From Clostridiales bacterium (GTDB lineage Bacteria > Bacillota > Clostridia > Christensenellales > Pumilibacteraceae): a DNA stretch of 64,000 nucleotides. The position numbers and the translations under genes were made by a program. Within the stretch, counting starts at the first letter, position 1. Each line of letters starts with the position of its first letter. The notes below the pieces were generated by a model, which was given only the letters and a program-made list of their open reading frames with translations, did not search any database and was not told where the DNA came from. This document shows positions 1-10,447 of this stretch, piece by piece. The stretch is taken from contig JAIDCZ010000009.1 of assembly GCA_029055565.1 (NCBI GenBank), forward strand, positions 1-64,000. Reading direction: 5' to 3'.

Positions 1-1
1 C

Positions 2-910
2 ACTGGCCCTGCCGGTGCCGAAGGTCCCACCGGCCCGACCGGCCCCACCGGCGCCCCCGGTCCGATTGGCCCGCGCGGCTACCCCGGCATTGACGGCGCT
101 ACCGGCGCAACCGGTGCTACCGGACCGCAAGGCGTGCAAGGTCTGCAGGGCGTTCAAGGCGAGCAAGGTCCTACGGGCCCCACCGGTGCGCAAGGCGTGC
201 AGGGCTTACAAGGCGTGCAAGGCCCTACCGGCGCAACCGGTCCCACCGGTGCGACCGGCGCGGACGGTGCCGACGGAACTAATGGCGTAACCGGCCCCAC
301 GGGTCCGACCGGCGCGACCGGACCTATAGGTCCCCAAGGTATTCAAGGTGTAACCGGTGCAACCGGCGCGACCGGCGTAACCGGCCCCACCGGCCCGCAA
401 GGCATACAAGGCGTGCAAGGTATTCAAGGCGCAACCGGTGCAACCGGACCCCAAGGTGAACAAGGTATTCAAGGCATAGCCGGCCCTACCGGAGCTACCG
501 GAGCCGACGGCACGGCGGGCGTAACCGGCCCCACCGGTGCAACCGGCGCTACCGGTCCCCAAGGTATACAAGGCGTTCAAGGTATTCAAGGCGCGACCGG
601 TGCAACCGGCCCGACCGGACCCCAAGGTGAACAAGGTATTCAAGGCATAGCCGGCCCTACCGGCCCGACCGGTGCAGTGGGTGCAACCGGTGCTACAGGT
701 GCTACCGGCGCTACCGGTCCCCAAGGTATACAAGGCGTTACCGGCCCGACCGGAGCTACCGGAGCAACCGGCGCAACCGGTCCGGCGGGAACAATTACGC
801 CCGCGGCGGCAGTGCCCGACGTGGAGAACACGCCCACGCCCGACGAGGTTGGCGAAACGCTTAACGCACTGCTTGCCTCGCTACGCGCGGCCGGTATCTT
901 GGCAACCTAA
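2..910 (+). CDS. Collagen-like (G-X-Y) repeat surface protein, 5' end missing
   Basis: The reading frame is open from the left edge, so the N-terminus lies outside the window; 302 residues are visible. About the first 260 are uninterrupted Gly-X-Y triplets (GPTG, GATG, GIQG, GVQG, GPQG), which should form a collagen triple helix; the many GxT triplets are typical of glycosylated bacterial collagens. The last ~40 residues are not collagenous and end in [13 protein letters not shown], a tail type seen in clostridial collagen-like proteins and probably a trimerisation segment. By family knowledge such proteins (BclA-like) form hair-like filaments on exosporium or cell surface; the spo0A gene in this window makes a spore location plausible but that is inference. 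The repeats are GC-rich and internally near-identical at DNA level, so length probably varies between strains. A terminator follows directly. Confidence 0.85.
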   Translation, partial: TGPAGAEGPTGPTGPTGAPGPIGPRGYPGIDGATGATGATGPQGVQGLQGVQGEQGPTGPTGAQGVQGLQGVQGPTGATGPTGATGADGADGTNGVTGPTGPTGATGPIGPQGIQGVTGATGATGVTGPTGPQGIQGVQGIQGATGATGPQGEQGIQGIAGPTGATGADGTAGVTGPTGATGATGPQGIQGVQGIQGATGATGPTGPQGEQGIQGIAGPTGPTGAVGATGATGATGATGPQGIQGVTGPTGATGATGATGPAGTITPAAAVPDVENTPTPDEVGETLNALLASLRAAGILAT

Positions 911-922
911 TAAAACGATATT

Positions 923-962
923 GTGGGACTTGTGACAGATAGGTCACAAGTCCCACTGTTTT
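923..962 (+). terminator. Rho-independent terminator of the collagen-like gene
   Basis: A perfect 14-bp stem (923-936 with 943-956, starting gtgggacttgtgac) with a 6-nt loop is followed by tgtttta. It starts 12 bases after the stop codon of the collagen-like gene. Confidence 0.9.
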
Positions 963-1129
963 ATTTGCCTTCGGCAAATGCTATAACGCTACGCGATGTG
1001 TTATTTCGCTACGCGAAGTTAGGAGTAAATAATCATATAACTCCTCACTTTTAGCCGTTAGGCTAAAATATCACTGTTTGCGTTAGCAAACAATATCACA
1101 CTTTGTATATCACTTCCGCGCAAGCGGAA
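963..1129. repeat. Array of six unlike mini-hairpins
   Basis: Six short inverted repeats lie in 167 bp, each with a different stem and a 3-4 nt (one 13 nt) loop: 963-979 (atttgcc-ttc-ggcaaat), 987-995 and 1005-1017 (cgc-tac-gcg cores), 1021-1045 (aggagt/actcct), 1049-1068 (ttttagcc-gtta-ggctaaaa), 1075-1092 (tgtttgc-gtta-gcaaaca) and 1114-1129 (ttccgc-gcaa-gcggaa). Several are separated by an atatcac-like spacer. Stems differ in sequence while the layout is constant. No ORF crosses the array convincingly. Confidence 0.7.
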
Positions 1130-1180
1130 ATATAACTATTAGCCGTGCGTAAATTTTTATCAAACGCCCATACTATCGGT

Positions 1181-1948
1181 ATGAATAGCACGAGAAAAAT
1201 CGAAAAGGGATTTTGGCTGACGTTGGCGTTTGCCGTGATAATAATTATACTTGCGGGCGCGGCGTTTTTGCCGACGGTATTGGCAAGTCGAGAAACGAGC
1301 CAAGCGGCTACGGTAGGTTGCGGTGGGAACGAGGAAGCCTTGAGTGCGCTCGATTGCTGCAACGCATACACGGCGAAAAACGACTTTACCACTACTATGA
1401 CCGGCACGGTAAGGGCCAAGGTAATAGGCATACCGTATTCGCAAAGAATACATGGCGGGCGCACTGTGTGTTGCGACGGTACGTTTACCGACGTTGCGGA
1501 AAGCACGTCCGCACTTGTTAAGGCGGCGCTCAAGCGTGAACGGCGCGACGGCAAATACTGCGTTTCGCGCGGCGATTACAAAAACAAGGCGTTCCGCTAC
1601 GATACCGAACGTGCCTTGCCAGAAAAGAATTATATTGAGCAGTACGGCAAGCCGTTTACCGGAATAGTCAAGTACGACCTTGACGGCGCCGTAATCTCGG
1701 CAACGACCGTCGCCGACAACGTTTACAAGTTCGTGCTCGATCCCGACATCGCCACGCGGTACTCGCGCAACGAGGTAAAAACCACGCTCGGCAGTAAGTC
1801 CTACCCCAAATACACGAGCGTCGAATTCACTCTGACGACCGACGGCGAACGACCGGTCAAGGTTACCGCTACCGAAAAATTCCGCGTAGACAAATTCGGC
1901 GGCACCGACTGCACCGCCGTATTTACCGAAACGTTTAAGTTTAATTAA
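1181..1948 (+). CDS. Membrane-anchored protein of unknown function
   Basis: 255 residues from the ATG at 1181; a GTG at 1145 in the same frame would add 12 residues, but neither start has a clear ribosome binding site. The N-terminus is basic (NSTRKIEKGFW), then one hydrophobic segment (about residues 12-35) that is either an uncleaved anchor or a signal peptide. The remainder should be extracytoplasmic. It has a cluster of cysteines (CGG, DCC, VCC, KYC) that could form disulfides or bind metal, and a C-terminal half rich in beta-type segments ending in FTETFKFN. I recognise no family. It sits alone between two terminators, so it is probably monocistronic. Confidence 0.7.
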   Translation: MNSTRKIEKGFWLTLAFAVIIIILAGAAFLPTVLASRETSQAATVGCGGNEEALSALDCCNAYTAKNDFTTTMTGTVRAKVIGIPYSQRIHGGRTVCCDGTFTDVAESTSALVKAALKRERRDGKYCVSRGDYKNKAFRYDTERALPEKNYIEQYGKPFTGIVKYDLDGAVISATTVADNVYKFVLDPDIATRYSRNEVKTTLGSKSYPKYTSVEFTLTTDGERPVKVTATEKFRVDKFGGTDCTAVFTETFKFN

Positions 1949-1987
1949 GAATTAAGAATGCAGAATTAAGAATTATCGGTAAAAAAT

Positions 1988-2023
1988 AAATAACGCACCA
2001 TGTACGTATACGGTGCGTTATTT
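1988..2023. terminator. Bidirectional terminator between convergent genes
   Basis: Stem aaataacgcacc (1988-1999) pairs with ggtgcgttattt (2012-2023), with A-rich and T-rich flanks on the two sides. It lies between the plus-strand gene ending at 1948 and the minus-strand acetyltransferase ending at 2052, so it can serve both. Confidence 0.8.
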
Positions 2024-2051
2024 GCTTATGTTTAAAACGCTAAATTGAAAT

Positions 2052-2558
2052 TTATCGTATTAGTGCATACATTTTCATATCTATAATAGCACCGTTTTTT
2101 ACCGCATTTGCACGCAATAGTCCCTCAAATTGAAAACCTGCTTTTTCTAAAACACGGCACGAGCCTATATTGTGAGCAAACGGCTCTGCATAAATTCGTA
2201 TTATGTCCGAATTATCAAAAACACATTTGCAAACTTGTTTTACAGCTTCGGTCATTATTCCTTTGCCCCAATATTCTTCCGCAAGATAATAGCCGAGTTC
2301 GGCTGTCTTGAAATGAATATTATTTTGACGAAAAACAGCAATACTGCCCACAACTTTTCCTTCAATTTCAATAGCAAAGGCAAATGTTGAGTTTTTATCA
2401 GCTGAAAGCATTGCAGTAATAAAATCTTTACCGTCTTGTTCGGTATAAGGGTATGGTATGCCATCTCTTAAATTATCTAAAACTTTTTTATTATTGATTG
2501 CCAAAGCCAAGTTTTGAGCGTCATTTAATTTCCACTCTCTTAACGAAAAGGTCAACAT
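2052..2558 (-). CDS. GNAT-family N-acetyltransferase (RimJ/RimL type)
   Basis: 168 residues, the usual length for RimJ/RimL-like GNATs. The N-terminal LREWKLNDAQNLA start, the FAIEIEGKVVGSIAVF strand pair, the AELGYYLAEEYWGKGIMTEA segment (acetyl-CoA pyrophosphate loop region) and the terminal NIGSCRVLEKAGFQFEGLLR block are hallmark positions of the family. It should transfer acetyl from acetyl-CoA to an amine, such as a ribosomal protein N-terminus or small molecule; the substrate cannot be read from sequence. A strong site (gcggaggaaat) precedes the ATG. The gene is distinctly more A+T-rich than its neighbours, which hints at lateral acquisition. Confidence 0.9.
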   Translation of the reverse strand: MLTFSLREWKLNDAQNLALAINNKKVLDNLRDGIPYPYTEQDGKDFITAMLSADKNSTFAFAIEIEGKVVGSIAVFRQNNIHFKTAELGYYLAEEYWGKGIMTEAVKQVCKCVFDNSDIIRIYAEPFAHNIGSCRVLEKAGFQFEGLLRANAVKNGAIIDMKMYALIR

Positions 2559-2624
2559 ATTTCCTCCGCAAAATTACTGTTTATCGTTCATAGCAGTAAA
2601 GTTATCTTACCAATAATTCCGAAT

Positions 2625-3380
2625 TTACTGTTTGGTGTAATCCTTAACGTCGTCACGGATATACAAACCGGCGATCTTGGGAAACTCTACCTTGAGCGCC
2701 TTGGCCGCGCTTTTTAGCGCTACCGGCACGACGAATTTCTCCTTGGTATTGTTTACGTCAAAGTACTTTATGCGCGCGCCGCCCACCGAGCCGTAGCGCG
2801 GAACACCGTTAAAGAACACTATCTTACACTTGTACCGCTTGCCGCCTTCGGTAAGCGTTCCTTTGTACTCCTCTTTGGCGCCGGCGGATATGCGTTCGGT
2901 CGGCTCCATGTCCACAAAAAAGTCGAACCTATACTGCGTATACAGCGGCTCGTCCATCATGGACGCCATGTCGCCGTTGCACTCTATGGTATGCTCGCCG
3001 TCGTAGAACGCCGCGCGTTTTTTGGACAGCACCATAAATCTGAACGCTTTGTCCCTACCGCCGTCCTTGTACGTGTACTGCAAAAAGCTGGTCGGCGTAA
3101 TCGAGCGCAAAACGTAGTTGAACACGATAAGCCCGATTGCAAGCACTATGCCGGTTATAGCGCACACCGCCATAGTAGTGCCCTTGGTGAACATAGAAGC
3201 CACCAACAGCGCAAGCCCGCCGCCGCCCAAAACAAAGTTGATTACAAACTGCCACCACTTGGTGGTGTAAACGTCGTTGCGCACGCTTTTTATTTTTTGC
3301 GCGTACTCGTTTAGCGTTCGGGTAAACCGCTCCTTTGCGGACTCCTCCGGCGTTTGCGCGTTTTCCGTATCGTTTTCCAC
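2625..3380 (-). CDS. Two-TM membrane protein, unknown function
   Basis: 251 residues from a GTG start (3380) with ggag 8 bases upstream. An acidic, helical N-terminus (about residues 1-40) precedes two adjacent hydrophobic helices (about 43-65 and 70-92: FVINFVLGGGGLALLVASMF and VCAITGIVLAIGLIVF). The C-terminal ~155 residues are soluble and mixed alpha/beta, with KDGGRDKAFRFMVLSKKRAAFYDG as an identifiable block. The hairpin topology puts both termini on the same side, probably the cytoplasm. I recognise no family. It lies downstream of gyrA on the same strand but is separated from it by a repeat. Confidence 0.7.
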   Translation of the reverse strand: MENDTENAQTPEESAKERFTRTLNEYAQKIKSVRNDVYTTKWWQFVINFVLGGGGLALLVASMFTKGTTMAVCAITGIVLAIGLIVFNYVLRSITPTSFLQYTYKDGGRDKAFRFMVLSKKRAAFYDGEHTIECNGDMASMMDEPLYTQYRFDFFVDMEPTERISAGAKEEYKGTLTEGGKRYKCKIVFFNGVPRYGSVGGARIKYFDVNNTKEKFVVPVALKSAAKALKVEFPKIAGLYIRDDVKDYTKQ

Positions 3381-3398
3381 TATAATACTCCGTAAGTT

Positions 3399-3484
3399 AA
3401 AAGGCTGAGATACTTCGCTACGCTCAGTATGACAATTATAATTTATTTGTCATTCCGAGCAACGCGAGGAATCTCAACCTTTTT
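3399..3484. repeat. Family C interspersed repeat, copy 1
   Basis: Arms ggctgagatacttcgctacg and cgaggaatctcaacc flank a short A+T-rich centre containing tatgacaattata and tttgtcattcc. The same arm pair recurs at 18982, 21227, 25914, 36568, 60314 and 61609. It separates gyrA from the two-TM gene and folds back on itself on either strand. Confidence 0.8.
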
Positions 3485-3494
3485 TAATTCTGCA

Positions 3495-6032
3495 TTATTC
3501 AGCCGCGCCGTCACCCTCGCCGCCTTCGCCTTCCTCGATTACCTCTTGGTGGGGCGCAGTGGCTACGCACACTACGGTGCCTTGGTTCTTGACGCGCATC
3601 ATTCTTACGCCTTGACTGCCACGGCCGATCTTGCTTATTTCCTTGACGAGCATTCTTATAATAGTGCCGTTGTCGGAAATGACCATTACGTCGTCGTCGG
3701 GGTTGACCAGCTTGAGGTTGACCAGTCGGCCGGTCTTGCTGTTGAACGTGCCGGCCTTAATGCCCTTGCCCGCGCGCGATTGCAGCCTAAACTCGTCTAT
3801 ATCGGTGCGCTTGCCAAAGCCGTTTTCGCTGACGGTAAGCACGTCGCAATCGGGCAAAACTACCGTCATATCCACGACGTTGTCGTCCTCGTCCAGTCGC
3901 ATAGCGCGCACGCCTTGAGTATCTCTGCCCATAAGTCGTACGTTCTCCTCGGAGAAGCGTATGCACTTGCCGCTTTGCGAAGCGATAAGTATTTCGTCGA
4001 TGCCGCCCGACTGCTGGACGGAAATAAGCTCGTCGCCGTCCATAAGCTTGATAGCAACCTTGCCGACCTTGCGGATTTGCTTGAATTCGGTCAGCGCCGT
4101 TTTCTTGATCATACCGCGCTTTGTCGCCATGACGAGATTGCCCTTGTACATATCGTCGGCAATAGGAATGACCGCGCTCACCTTTTCGCCGTCGCTAAGC
4201 TGCAACAGATTGACTATTGCTCTACCGCGCGCGGTGCGTTCCGCTTCGGGAACGGCGTACGCCTTGTCCGCATACACACGGCCGAAGTTGGTAAAGTACA
4301 ACAGCGTGTCGTGCGTATTGGTGACGAACATCTTTTCGACAAAGTCCTCTTCCTTGGGCCTATGCGCGGTAATGCCTTTGCCGCCGCGGTGCTGAGCCTT
4401 GTACTCGGTAGTGGGCAAACGCTTAATGTAGCCGTAGTGGGTCATGGAAATAACGACGTCTTCCTTGTCGATAAGGTCGCCTATATCTATTTCGTCGTAG
4501 TCTATAACGAGCTCGCTGCGGCGCGGATTGTCGTACGCTTCCTTAATCTCTTGCAGCTCGGCGCGAATGATGTCGGTAACGCGCTTGGGGCTGCCGAGAA
4601 TGCTCTTGAAGTCGGCAATCTTTTCTTGCAACGCGGCCAGCTCGGCTTGGAGCGCGTCGATTTCCAGACTGGTCAATCTACGCAGCTTCATTTCGAGAAT
4701 GGCGTTGGCTTGCTTGTCGGACAAGTAGAACTCCGCCATCAAGCGCTCGGCGGCTTCCACGTTGTCGCGGCTCTTTTTAATTATAGCGATAACCTTGTCG
4801 ATATTGGCTTGCGCCTTGACAAGACCTTCCACTATATGCTCGCGCTCTTGCGCGGCTTGAAGGTCGTGCTTGGTGCGACGAACGATTACGTCCTCTTGGT
4901 GCTTCAAATAGTATTCGAGCATCTCCTTGAGGTTGAGGATTTTCGGCTCGCCGTCGGCAAGCGCAAGGAAGGTTATGCCTTGCGATACTTGGAGATTGGT
5001 GTGCTTGAACAGCGTGTTAAGTACGACTTGCGCTTGCGCGTCGCGCTTAACTTCGATAACGATACGCATACCTTGACGGTCGGATTCCTCCTTAATGTCG
5101 GATATGCCCTCGATACGTTTGTCCTTAACGAGGTCGGCTATCTGAACGATAAGCTTTTCCTTGTTTACTTGATACGGCAATTCGGTAACGACTATGCGCT
5201 GGCGCATAAGGTCGCTGCCCTCGCGCACCGGATATTCCTCTATCTCGGTCTTGGCGCGCATAACTACGCCGCCCTTACCGGTCTTGTACGCGCGCTTAAT
5301 GTTGGCTCTGCCCATGATAAGACCGCCGGTCGGGAAGTCGGGCGCCGGCACGTACTTGCACAGCTCGTCTACCGTTATTTCGGGGTTCTCGATAAGCGCG
5401 TCGATAGCGGATACTACCTCGCCGAGGTTGTGCGGCGGAATGGACGTGGCCATACCCACCGCTATACCGTCCGAACCGTTGACCAAAAGGTTGGGGAAGC
5501 GTGACGGCAATACCGTAGGCTCTTGCAACGAATCGTCAAAGTTGTTGGTCCAATCAACGGTTTCCTTGTCTATGTCGCGCAACATTTCGGCCGCGATTTT
5601 GGCAAGGCGCGCCTCGGTATAACGCATAGCCGCGGGCGGATCGCCGTCCACCGAACCGAAGTTTCCGTGGCCGTCCACAAGCGGATAGCGCATGGAAAAG
5701 TCTTGCGCAAAACGCACCAATGCGTCGTACACCGAACTATCGCCGTGCGGGTGATACTTACCCAAAACGTCACCGACTACGCGCGCGCACTTGCGGTACG
5801 GCTTGTCGGCCCACAGCGAAAGCTCGCCCATTGCGTAAAGTATACGGCGGTGCACCGGCTTAAGACCGTCGCGCACGTCGGGTATAGCACGCGAAACGTT
5901 GACCGCCATTGCGTACGCAATAAAGCACTTTTTCATTTCGTCAACGACGTGCGTTTCTATAATCTTGGTATTGTCTACGTAATCCTTGTTGCTGCTGCCG
6001 GACGGCGCGCTTCTTTTAGGTAATTTAGCCAT
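3495..6032 (-). CDS. gyrA: DNA gyrase subunit A
   Basis: 845 residues. GyrA is the breakage-reunion subunit of the A2B2 gyrase that introduces negative supercoils. The ATG at 6032 is preferred because ggaggt lies 8-9 bases upstream; the GTG at 6038 would be too close. The N-terminal domain carries the quinolone-determining region ([12 protein letters not shown], with Ser99 and Asp103 matching E. coli Ser83 and Asp87, so a quinolone-sensitive configuration) and the catalytic tyrosine in [10 protein letters not shown] (Tyr138). The C-terminal pinwheel has a near-consensus GyrA box, QHRGGKG, which identifies gyrase rather than ParC. It starts 15 bp after gyrB and is surely co-transcribed. Confidence 0.98.
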   Translation of the reverse strand: MAKLPKRSAPSGSSNKDYVDNTKIIETHVVDEMKKCFIAYAMAVNVSRAIPDVRDGLKPVHRRILYAMGELSLWADKPYRKCARVVGDVLGKYHPHGDSSVYDALVRFAQDFSMRYPLVDGHGNFGSVDGDPPAAMRYTEARLAKIAAEMLRDIDKETVDWTNNFDDSLQEPTVLPSRFPNLLVNGSDGIAVGMATSIPPHNLGEVVSAIDALIENPEITVDELCKYVPAPDFPTGGLIMGRANIKRAYKTGKGGVVMRAKTEIEEYPVREGSDLMRQRIVVTELPYQVNKEKLIVQIADLVKDKRIEGISDIKEESDRQGMRIVIEVKRDAQAQVVLNTLFKHTNLQVSQGITFLALADGEPKILNLKEMLEYYLKHQEDVIVRRTKHDLQAAQEREHIVEGLVKAQANIDKVIAIIKKSRDNVEAAERLMAEFYLSDKQANAILEMKLRRLTSLEIDALQAELAALQEKIADFKSILGSPKRVTDIIRAELQEIKEAYDNPRRSELVIDYDEIDIGDLIDKEDVVISMTHYGYIKRLPTTEYKAQHRGGKGITAHRPKEEDFVEKMFVTNTHDTLLYFTNFGRVYADKAYAVPEAERTARGRAIVNLLQLSDGEKVSAVIPIADDMYKGNLVMATKRGMIKKTALTEFKQIRKVGKVAIKLMDGDELISVQQSGGIDEILIASQSGKCIRFSEENVRLMGRDTQGVRAMRLDEDDNVVDMTVVLPDCDVLTVSENGFGKRTDIDEFRLQSRAGKGIKAGTFNSKTGRLVNLKLVNPDDDVMVISDNGTIIRMLVKEISKIGRGSQGVRMMRVKNQGTVVCVATAPHQEVIEEGEGGEGDGAAE

Positions 6033-6047
6033 TTTCACTCACCTCCG

Positions 6048-7976
<1,929 letters not shown>

Positions 7977-8047
7977 TCAAGCATAAAATTAAGCGTATTT
8001 TCGCGGCTGAAACCGGCCTTGCGACAGCCGATTTTAACCACGATTAC

Positions 8048-8075
8048 ATTATACCATAAATAACGCCGATTTCAA
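8048..8075 (-). promoter_or_regulatory. gyrBA promoter
   Basis: On the minus strand, TTGAAA (8075-8070), a 16-bp spacer and TATAAT (8053-8048), with TATGG just before the -10. This leaves a leader of roughly 80 nt before gyrB. Nothing else is evident between 7962 and 8237 apart from this promoter. Confidence 0.65.
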
Positions 8076-8237
8076 AGCGTTTTGACGGCACATTAGGCTA
8101 ATTATTCAATTTAATTTTTAGGCACACGCCGTAAAATGCCCATAATTGCGCCTACACGCCACGCCGCATACAAATCGAACACTTTTGCATATTGAACTTT
8201 TGCGCCGTACGATTAAAATTTTACTTTTTATACAGCA

Positions 8238-8264
8238 AAACAAAACGCACGCCCAAAGCGTGCG
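8238..8264 (-). terminator. Terminator of the orphan gene at 8273
   Basis: On the minus strand, cgcacgc and gcgtgcg form a 7-bp stem followed by ttttgtttt. It lies just beyond the stop at 8273. Confidence 0.8.
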
Positions 8265-8272
8265 CCCTATCG

Positions 8273-8773
8273 TTACATAACGGATATTTTGTTTGCACCC
8301 ACTCGCTGTGCAAGCTCCTTAGCCGCGTAGAATTTGTGCGATAAAAAGGGCGATTGCGACCCGAACATTTGCGTAGTATACGCGCCGCGAAACCGTGAGG
8401 CAAACCGCTTATCGGTAACGAATATATACGCGCGCGGAACGACAGACAACAGCCGCTTAAGCGCCGACATGTTCCGCCTTGTGTAGCGTATTCCGTCAAG
8501 ATTGACTATTACCGGCTTATCCGTTTTGCCCAAAGTCTTTTCCAAAAACTGCACTATTCGCCGCTCCGCCGCGCACAGTCTGCGCAGTTTTTTATTGGGG
8601 TTCACCCCCAGCCTTGCTATATCCGCCGGCAAAAGCTTTTCGTCGCACAGCGCTCGCCTATACCGCAAATAGTCGATCACGCGAAACCCGCCGAACGGCA
8701 CCGGCGCGTACGCAAAGTAGTTGCGGCCGTTTTCGCTCGCGCAAAACAACACCTCTATATTGTCGAGCAACAT
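8273..8773 (-). CDS. Uncharacterised protein
   Basis: 166 residues from the ATG at 8773 (MLLDNIEVLFCASENGRN), chosen because gaggg lies just upstream and because the 22 residues gained from the ATG at 8839 look like translated leader. The protein is basic and soluble, with no signal peptide. Visible blocks are FAYAPVPFGGFRVIDYLRYR, the basic KKLRRLCAAERRI and KPVIVNLDGIRYTRRNMSALKRLL; the hydrophobic strand VIVNLDGI followed by a long helix resembles the end of an ATPase fold, but there is no P-loop. I do not recognise the family. It is monocistronic, with its own terminator downstream. Confidence 0.6.
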   Translation of the reverse strand: MLLDNIEVLFCASENGRNYFAYAPVPFGGFRVIDYLRYRRALCDEKLLPADIARLGVNPNKKLRRLCAAERRIVQFLEKTLGKTDKPVIVNLDGIRYTRRNMSALKRLLSVVPRAYIFVTDKRFASRFRGAYTTQMFGSQSPFLSHKFYAAKELAQRVGANKISVM

Positions 8774-8877
8774 CCCGCCCTCAATCGTCTTGATATATGC
8801 GCGCTTAGCCCGCGCCGAGCCTAAACAAAACGTTACCATAAATACGATTATTGCCGTATTTACAGTGTTTAAACAAA

Positions 8878-8909
8878 TTCAGAATTATGAATTCGGAATT
8901 CGGAATTAA
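8878..8909. repeat. Family D A+T-rich repeat tract
   Basis: A tract built from overlapping aattcagaatt/gaattcggaatt units. Like tracts occur at about 1949, 9105, 21193, 22503, 36652, 38266, 39049, 40187, 42191, 42331, 51391, 60413, 61559, 61736 and 63338, nearly always beside a gene end or another repeat. Confidence 0.75.
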
Positions 8910-8957
8910 GAAAAATGATGATTTTTAGTATATTTGCGGCTTCGCCTCATTAAGGTC

Positions 8958-9080
8958 GCCCCTCATCCGTCTGCTTCGCAGCCACCTTCCCCCACGGGGA
9001 AGGTAAGCAGAGATAAAGCTTAGCCACATGAATACCTTCCCTTGGGGGAAGGTGTCACCAACGGTGACGAATGAGGGCAA
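8958..9080. repeat. Family A interspersed repeat, copy 1
   Basis: Outer arms cccctcatccg and gaatgaggg enclose two hairpins, ccttcccccacggggaagg and ccttcccttgggggaagg, joined by a variable linker. Other copies are at 22568, 31899, 38141, 52952 and 56986. No ORF is present; with the D tracts it fills the gap between 8774 and 9091. Confidence 0.85.
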
Positions 9081-9091
9081 TAACTAAAAAA

Positions 9092-10030
9092 TTATCCTTT
9101 TAATAATTCTGCATTCTTAATTCTTAATTCTGAATTCGACAAAACTTTATTTTTGTCGTACAATGGTATCAAACGTTCAATATCGATCGGGCGCGGCTCG
9201 TCCAGAATATTTGCGGAGAACGCCAACTCGCCTATTATCCTTTGCGGACCGTAGTCCTTGAGTAGCCGTTTCGCGCTGTCGCCCTCGCTTTTGCTAAGCT
9301 TGCGCCCATTCGCGTCACACATGAGCGGGATATGATAGTACTTGGGCGTGGGCAGTCCGAGAAGCCGTTGCAAATATATTTGCCGCGGCGTGTCGTACAA
9401 CAAATCCGCGCCGCGCACCACCTCTGTAACGCCGCTTTCGCCGTCGTCAACCACTACCGCCAGTTGATATGCGTACACGCCGTCACTGCGCCGAATAATA
9501 AAGTCGCCGCATGCTAAAGCAAGGTTTTGGCTTTGCTCGCCGCATATACCGTCGGTAAAGGTTATGACCTCGTCGGGCACTGAAATCCTAAGCGCCGGCT
9601 TTAGCCCGCACTTTTCGCGCTCGGCTATATTTTCGGCAGTAAGGCTTTTGCAAGTTTTGGGGTACAATATACCGCCGTCGGGCAAGCGCGTAATACCCTC
9701 CGCGTGCAGTTCGGCACGAGTACAGTAGCACGGATAAACTTGCGTTTTGCAAGCCAGCTTTTGCACCGCCGCTTGATACACGGAAGCGCGCTCGCTTTGC
9801 CACAGCATAGGCTCGTCGCTTTTTATCCCGAATGCGTTTAGAGTTTCTATAATATCAAGTGCGGCAAACCGCGGACAGCGCACCGCGTCCAAATCCTCTA
9901 TACGAATAATGAACTTGCCGCCCTTACTCTTGGCGGAAAGATAGGCAAGCATAGCACACAAAAGATTGCCCGCGTGCATAAACCCGCTCGGCGTCGGCGC
10001 AAATCTTCCTATAACCATGTCGCTACTCAT
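9092..10030 (-). CDS. gluQ: Glutamyl-Q tRNA(Asp) synthetase
   Basis: 312 residues from ATG 10030 (MSSDMVIGRFAPTPSG). It is a truncated class I GluRS paralogue without the anticodon-binding domain; by family knowledge it attaches glutamate to the queuosine of tRNA-Asp. The HIGH-like motif is PTPSGFMHAGNL and the KMSKS-like motif GRKLSKSEGD; the zinc site includes YPCYCTRAE. It fits the queuosine-salvage genes found 20 kb away. The last 14 residues (NSELRIKNAELLKG) are encoded by a family D repeat tract, so the native C-terminus was probably replaced or extended by repeat insertion. An ATG at 10108 is in frame, but the added residues look non-coding. Confidence 0.9.
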   Translation of the reverse strand: MSSDMVIGRFAPTPSGFMHAGNLLCAMLAYLSAKSKGGKFIIRIEDLDAVRCPRFAALDIIETLNAFGIKSDEPMLWQSERASVYQAAVQKLACKTQVYPCYCTRAELHAEGITRLPDGGILYPKTCKSLTAENIAEREKCGLKPALRISVPDEVITFTDGICGEQSQNLALACGDFIIRRSDGVYAYQLAVVVDDGESGVTEVVRGADLLYDTPRQIYLQRLLGLPTPKYYHIPLMCDANGRKLSKSEGDSAKRLLKDYGPQRIIGELAFSANILDEPRPIDIERLIPLYDKNKVLSNSELRIKNAELLKG

Positions 10031-10110
10031 AGCCTTATTGTAGCACATTACAAAATATTTTTCAATACAAAATAATAATGTTACGTTTATCCGACTAAGG
10101 AATATCAACT

Positions 10111-10368
10111 TTATTTTATACTATCGCCTTTTATGCTCTGCTCGGCAATTACAAACACGTCGGACACCTCTCCTTGGCATTGTGCAAAGAATTGTTTATC
10201 CACATATTCGCGCAATGCCTCGAACAGTTTGTTAAACTGTTCATCCCGCGCAACATTGCCCAAGCTACGCACAATATCTAAGTACGCACCCATCATGTAC
10301 CAAGATATATCCAGTCGACTGTATACAGTCTTTTTTGCCATTTCTAATTGCTCCGTCTTGTTATTCAC
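10111..10368 (-). CDS. Small protein divergent from an XRE regulator
   Basis: 85 residues from a GTG at 10368 with ggag six bases upstream; an ATG at 10341 (MAKKTVYSRLDISWYMMG) is a second possibility. It is helical and soluble, with no recognisable domain. It reads from a near-perfect promoter (TTGACA, 17 bp, TATAAT) whose spacer and -10 contain a palindrome, and it faces the XRE gene at 10448. This layout suggests that the XRE protein represses it. Toxin-antitoxin, phage-remnant or simple autoregulated pairs are all possible; nothing in the sequence settles which. It is A+T-rich compared with its surroundings. Confidence 0.65.
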   Translation of the reverse strand: MNNKTEQLEMAKKTVYSRLDISWYMMGAYLDIVRSLGNVARDEQFNKLFEALREYVDKQFFAQCQGEVSDVFVIAEQSIKGDSIK

Positions 10369-10379
10369 AACGCACTCCA

Positions 10380-10432
10380 AATATCCCGAATTAGGATATT
10401 TACATTATACCGAAATGGTATAATATTGTCAA
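10380..10432. promoter_or_regulatory. Divergent promoters with two palindromic operators
   Basis: Minus strand: TTGACA (10432-10427), 17 bp, TATAAT (10409-10404). Plus strand: TATAAT at 10419-10424 preceded by AAATGG, without a good -35. The palindrome attatacc-gaaat-ggtataat (10404-10424) covers both -10 boxes; a second, aatatcc-cgaatta-ggatatt (10380-10400), lies over the minus-strand start region. Binding of the neighbouring XRE protein here would control both genes. Confidence 0.8.
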
Positions 10433-10447
10433 TAGGAAATATAAAAA

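Noticed and set aside
206..733. Minus-strand and other-frame ORFs across the collagen repeats
   Set aside because: They are repeat shadows of the Gly-X-Y coding frame; only frame 2 on the plus strand gives an uninterrupted collagen pattern with a natural tail and terminator.
3429..5504. A 691-residue plus-strand open frame
   Set aside because: It lies wholly antisense to gyrA, whose protein is unmistakable; the frame is open because of the codon bias on the other strand. The same applies to long antisense frames at 6081-8063, 13891-16389, 17706-18899, 19145-21277, 23651-25567 and 44686-46476.
8958..9080. CRISPR array
   Set aside because: The repeats are dispersed, palindromic and of unequal length, with no regular spacers and no cas genes in the window.
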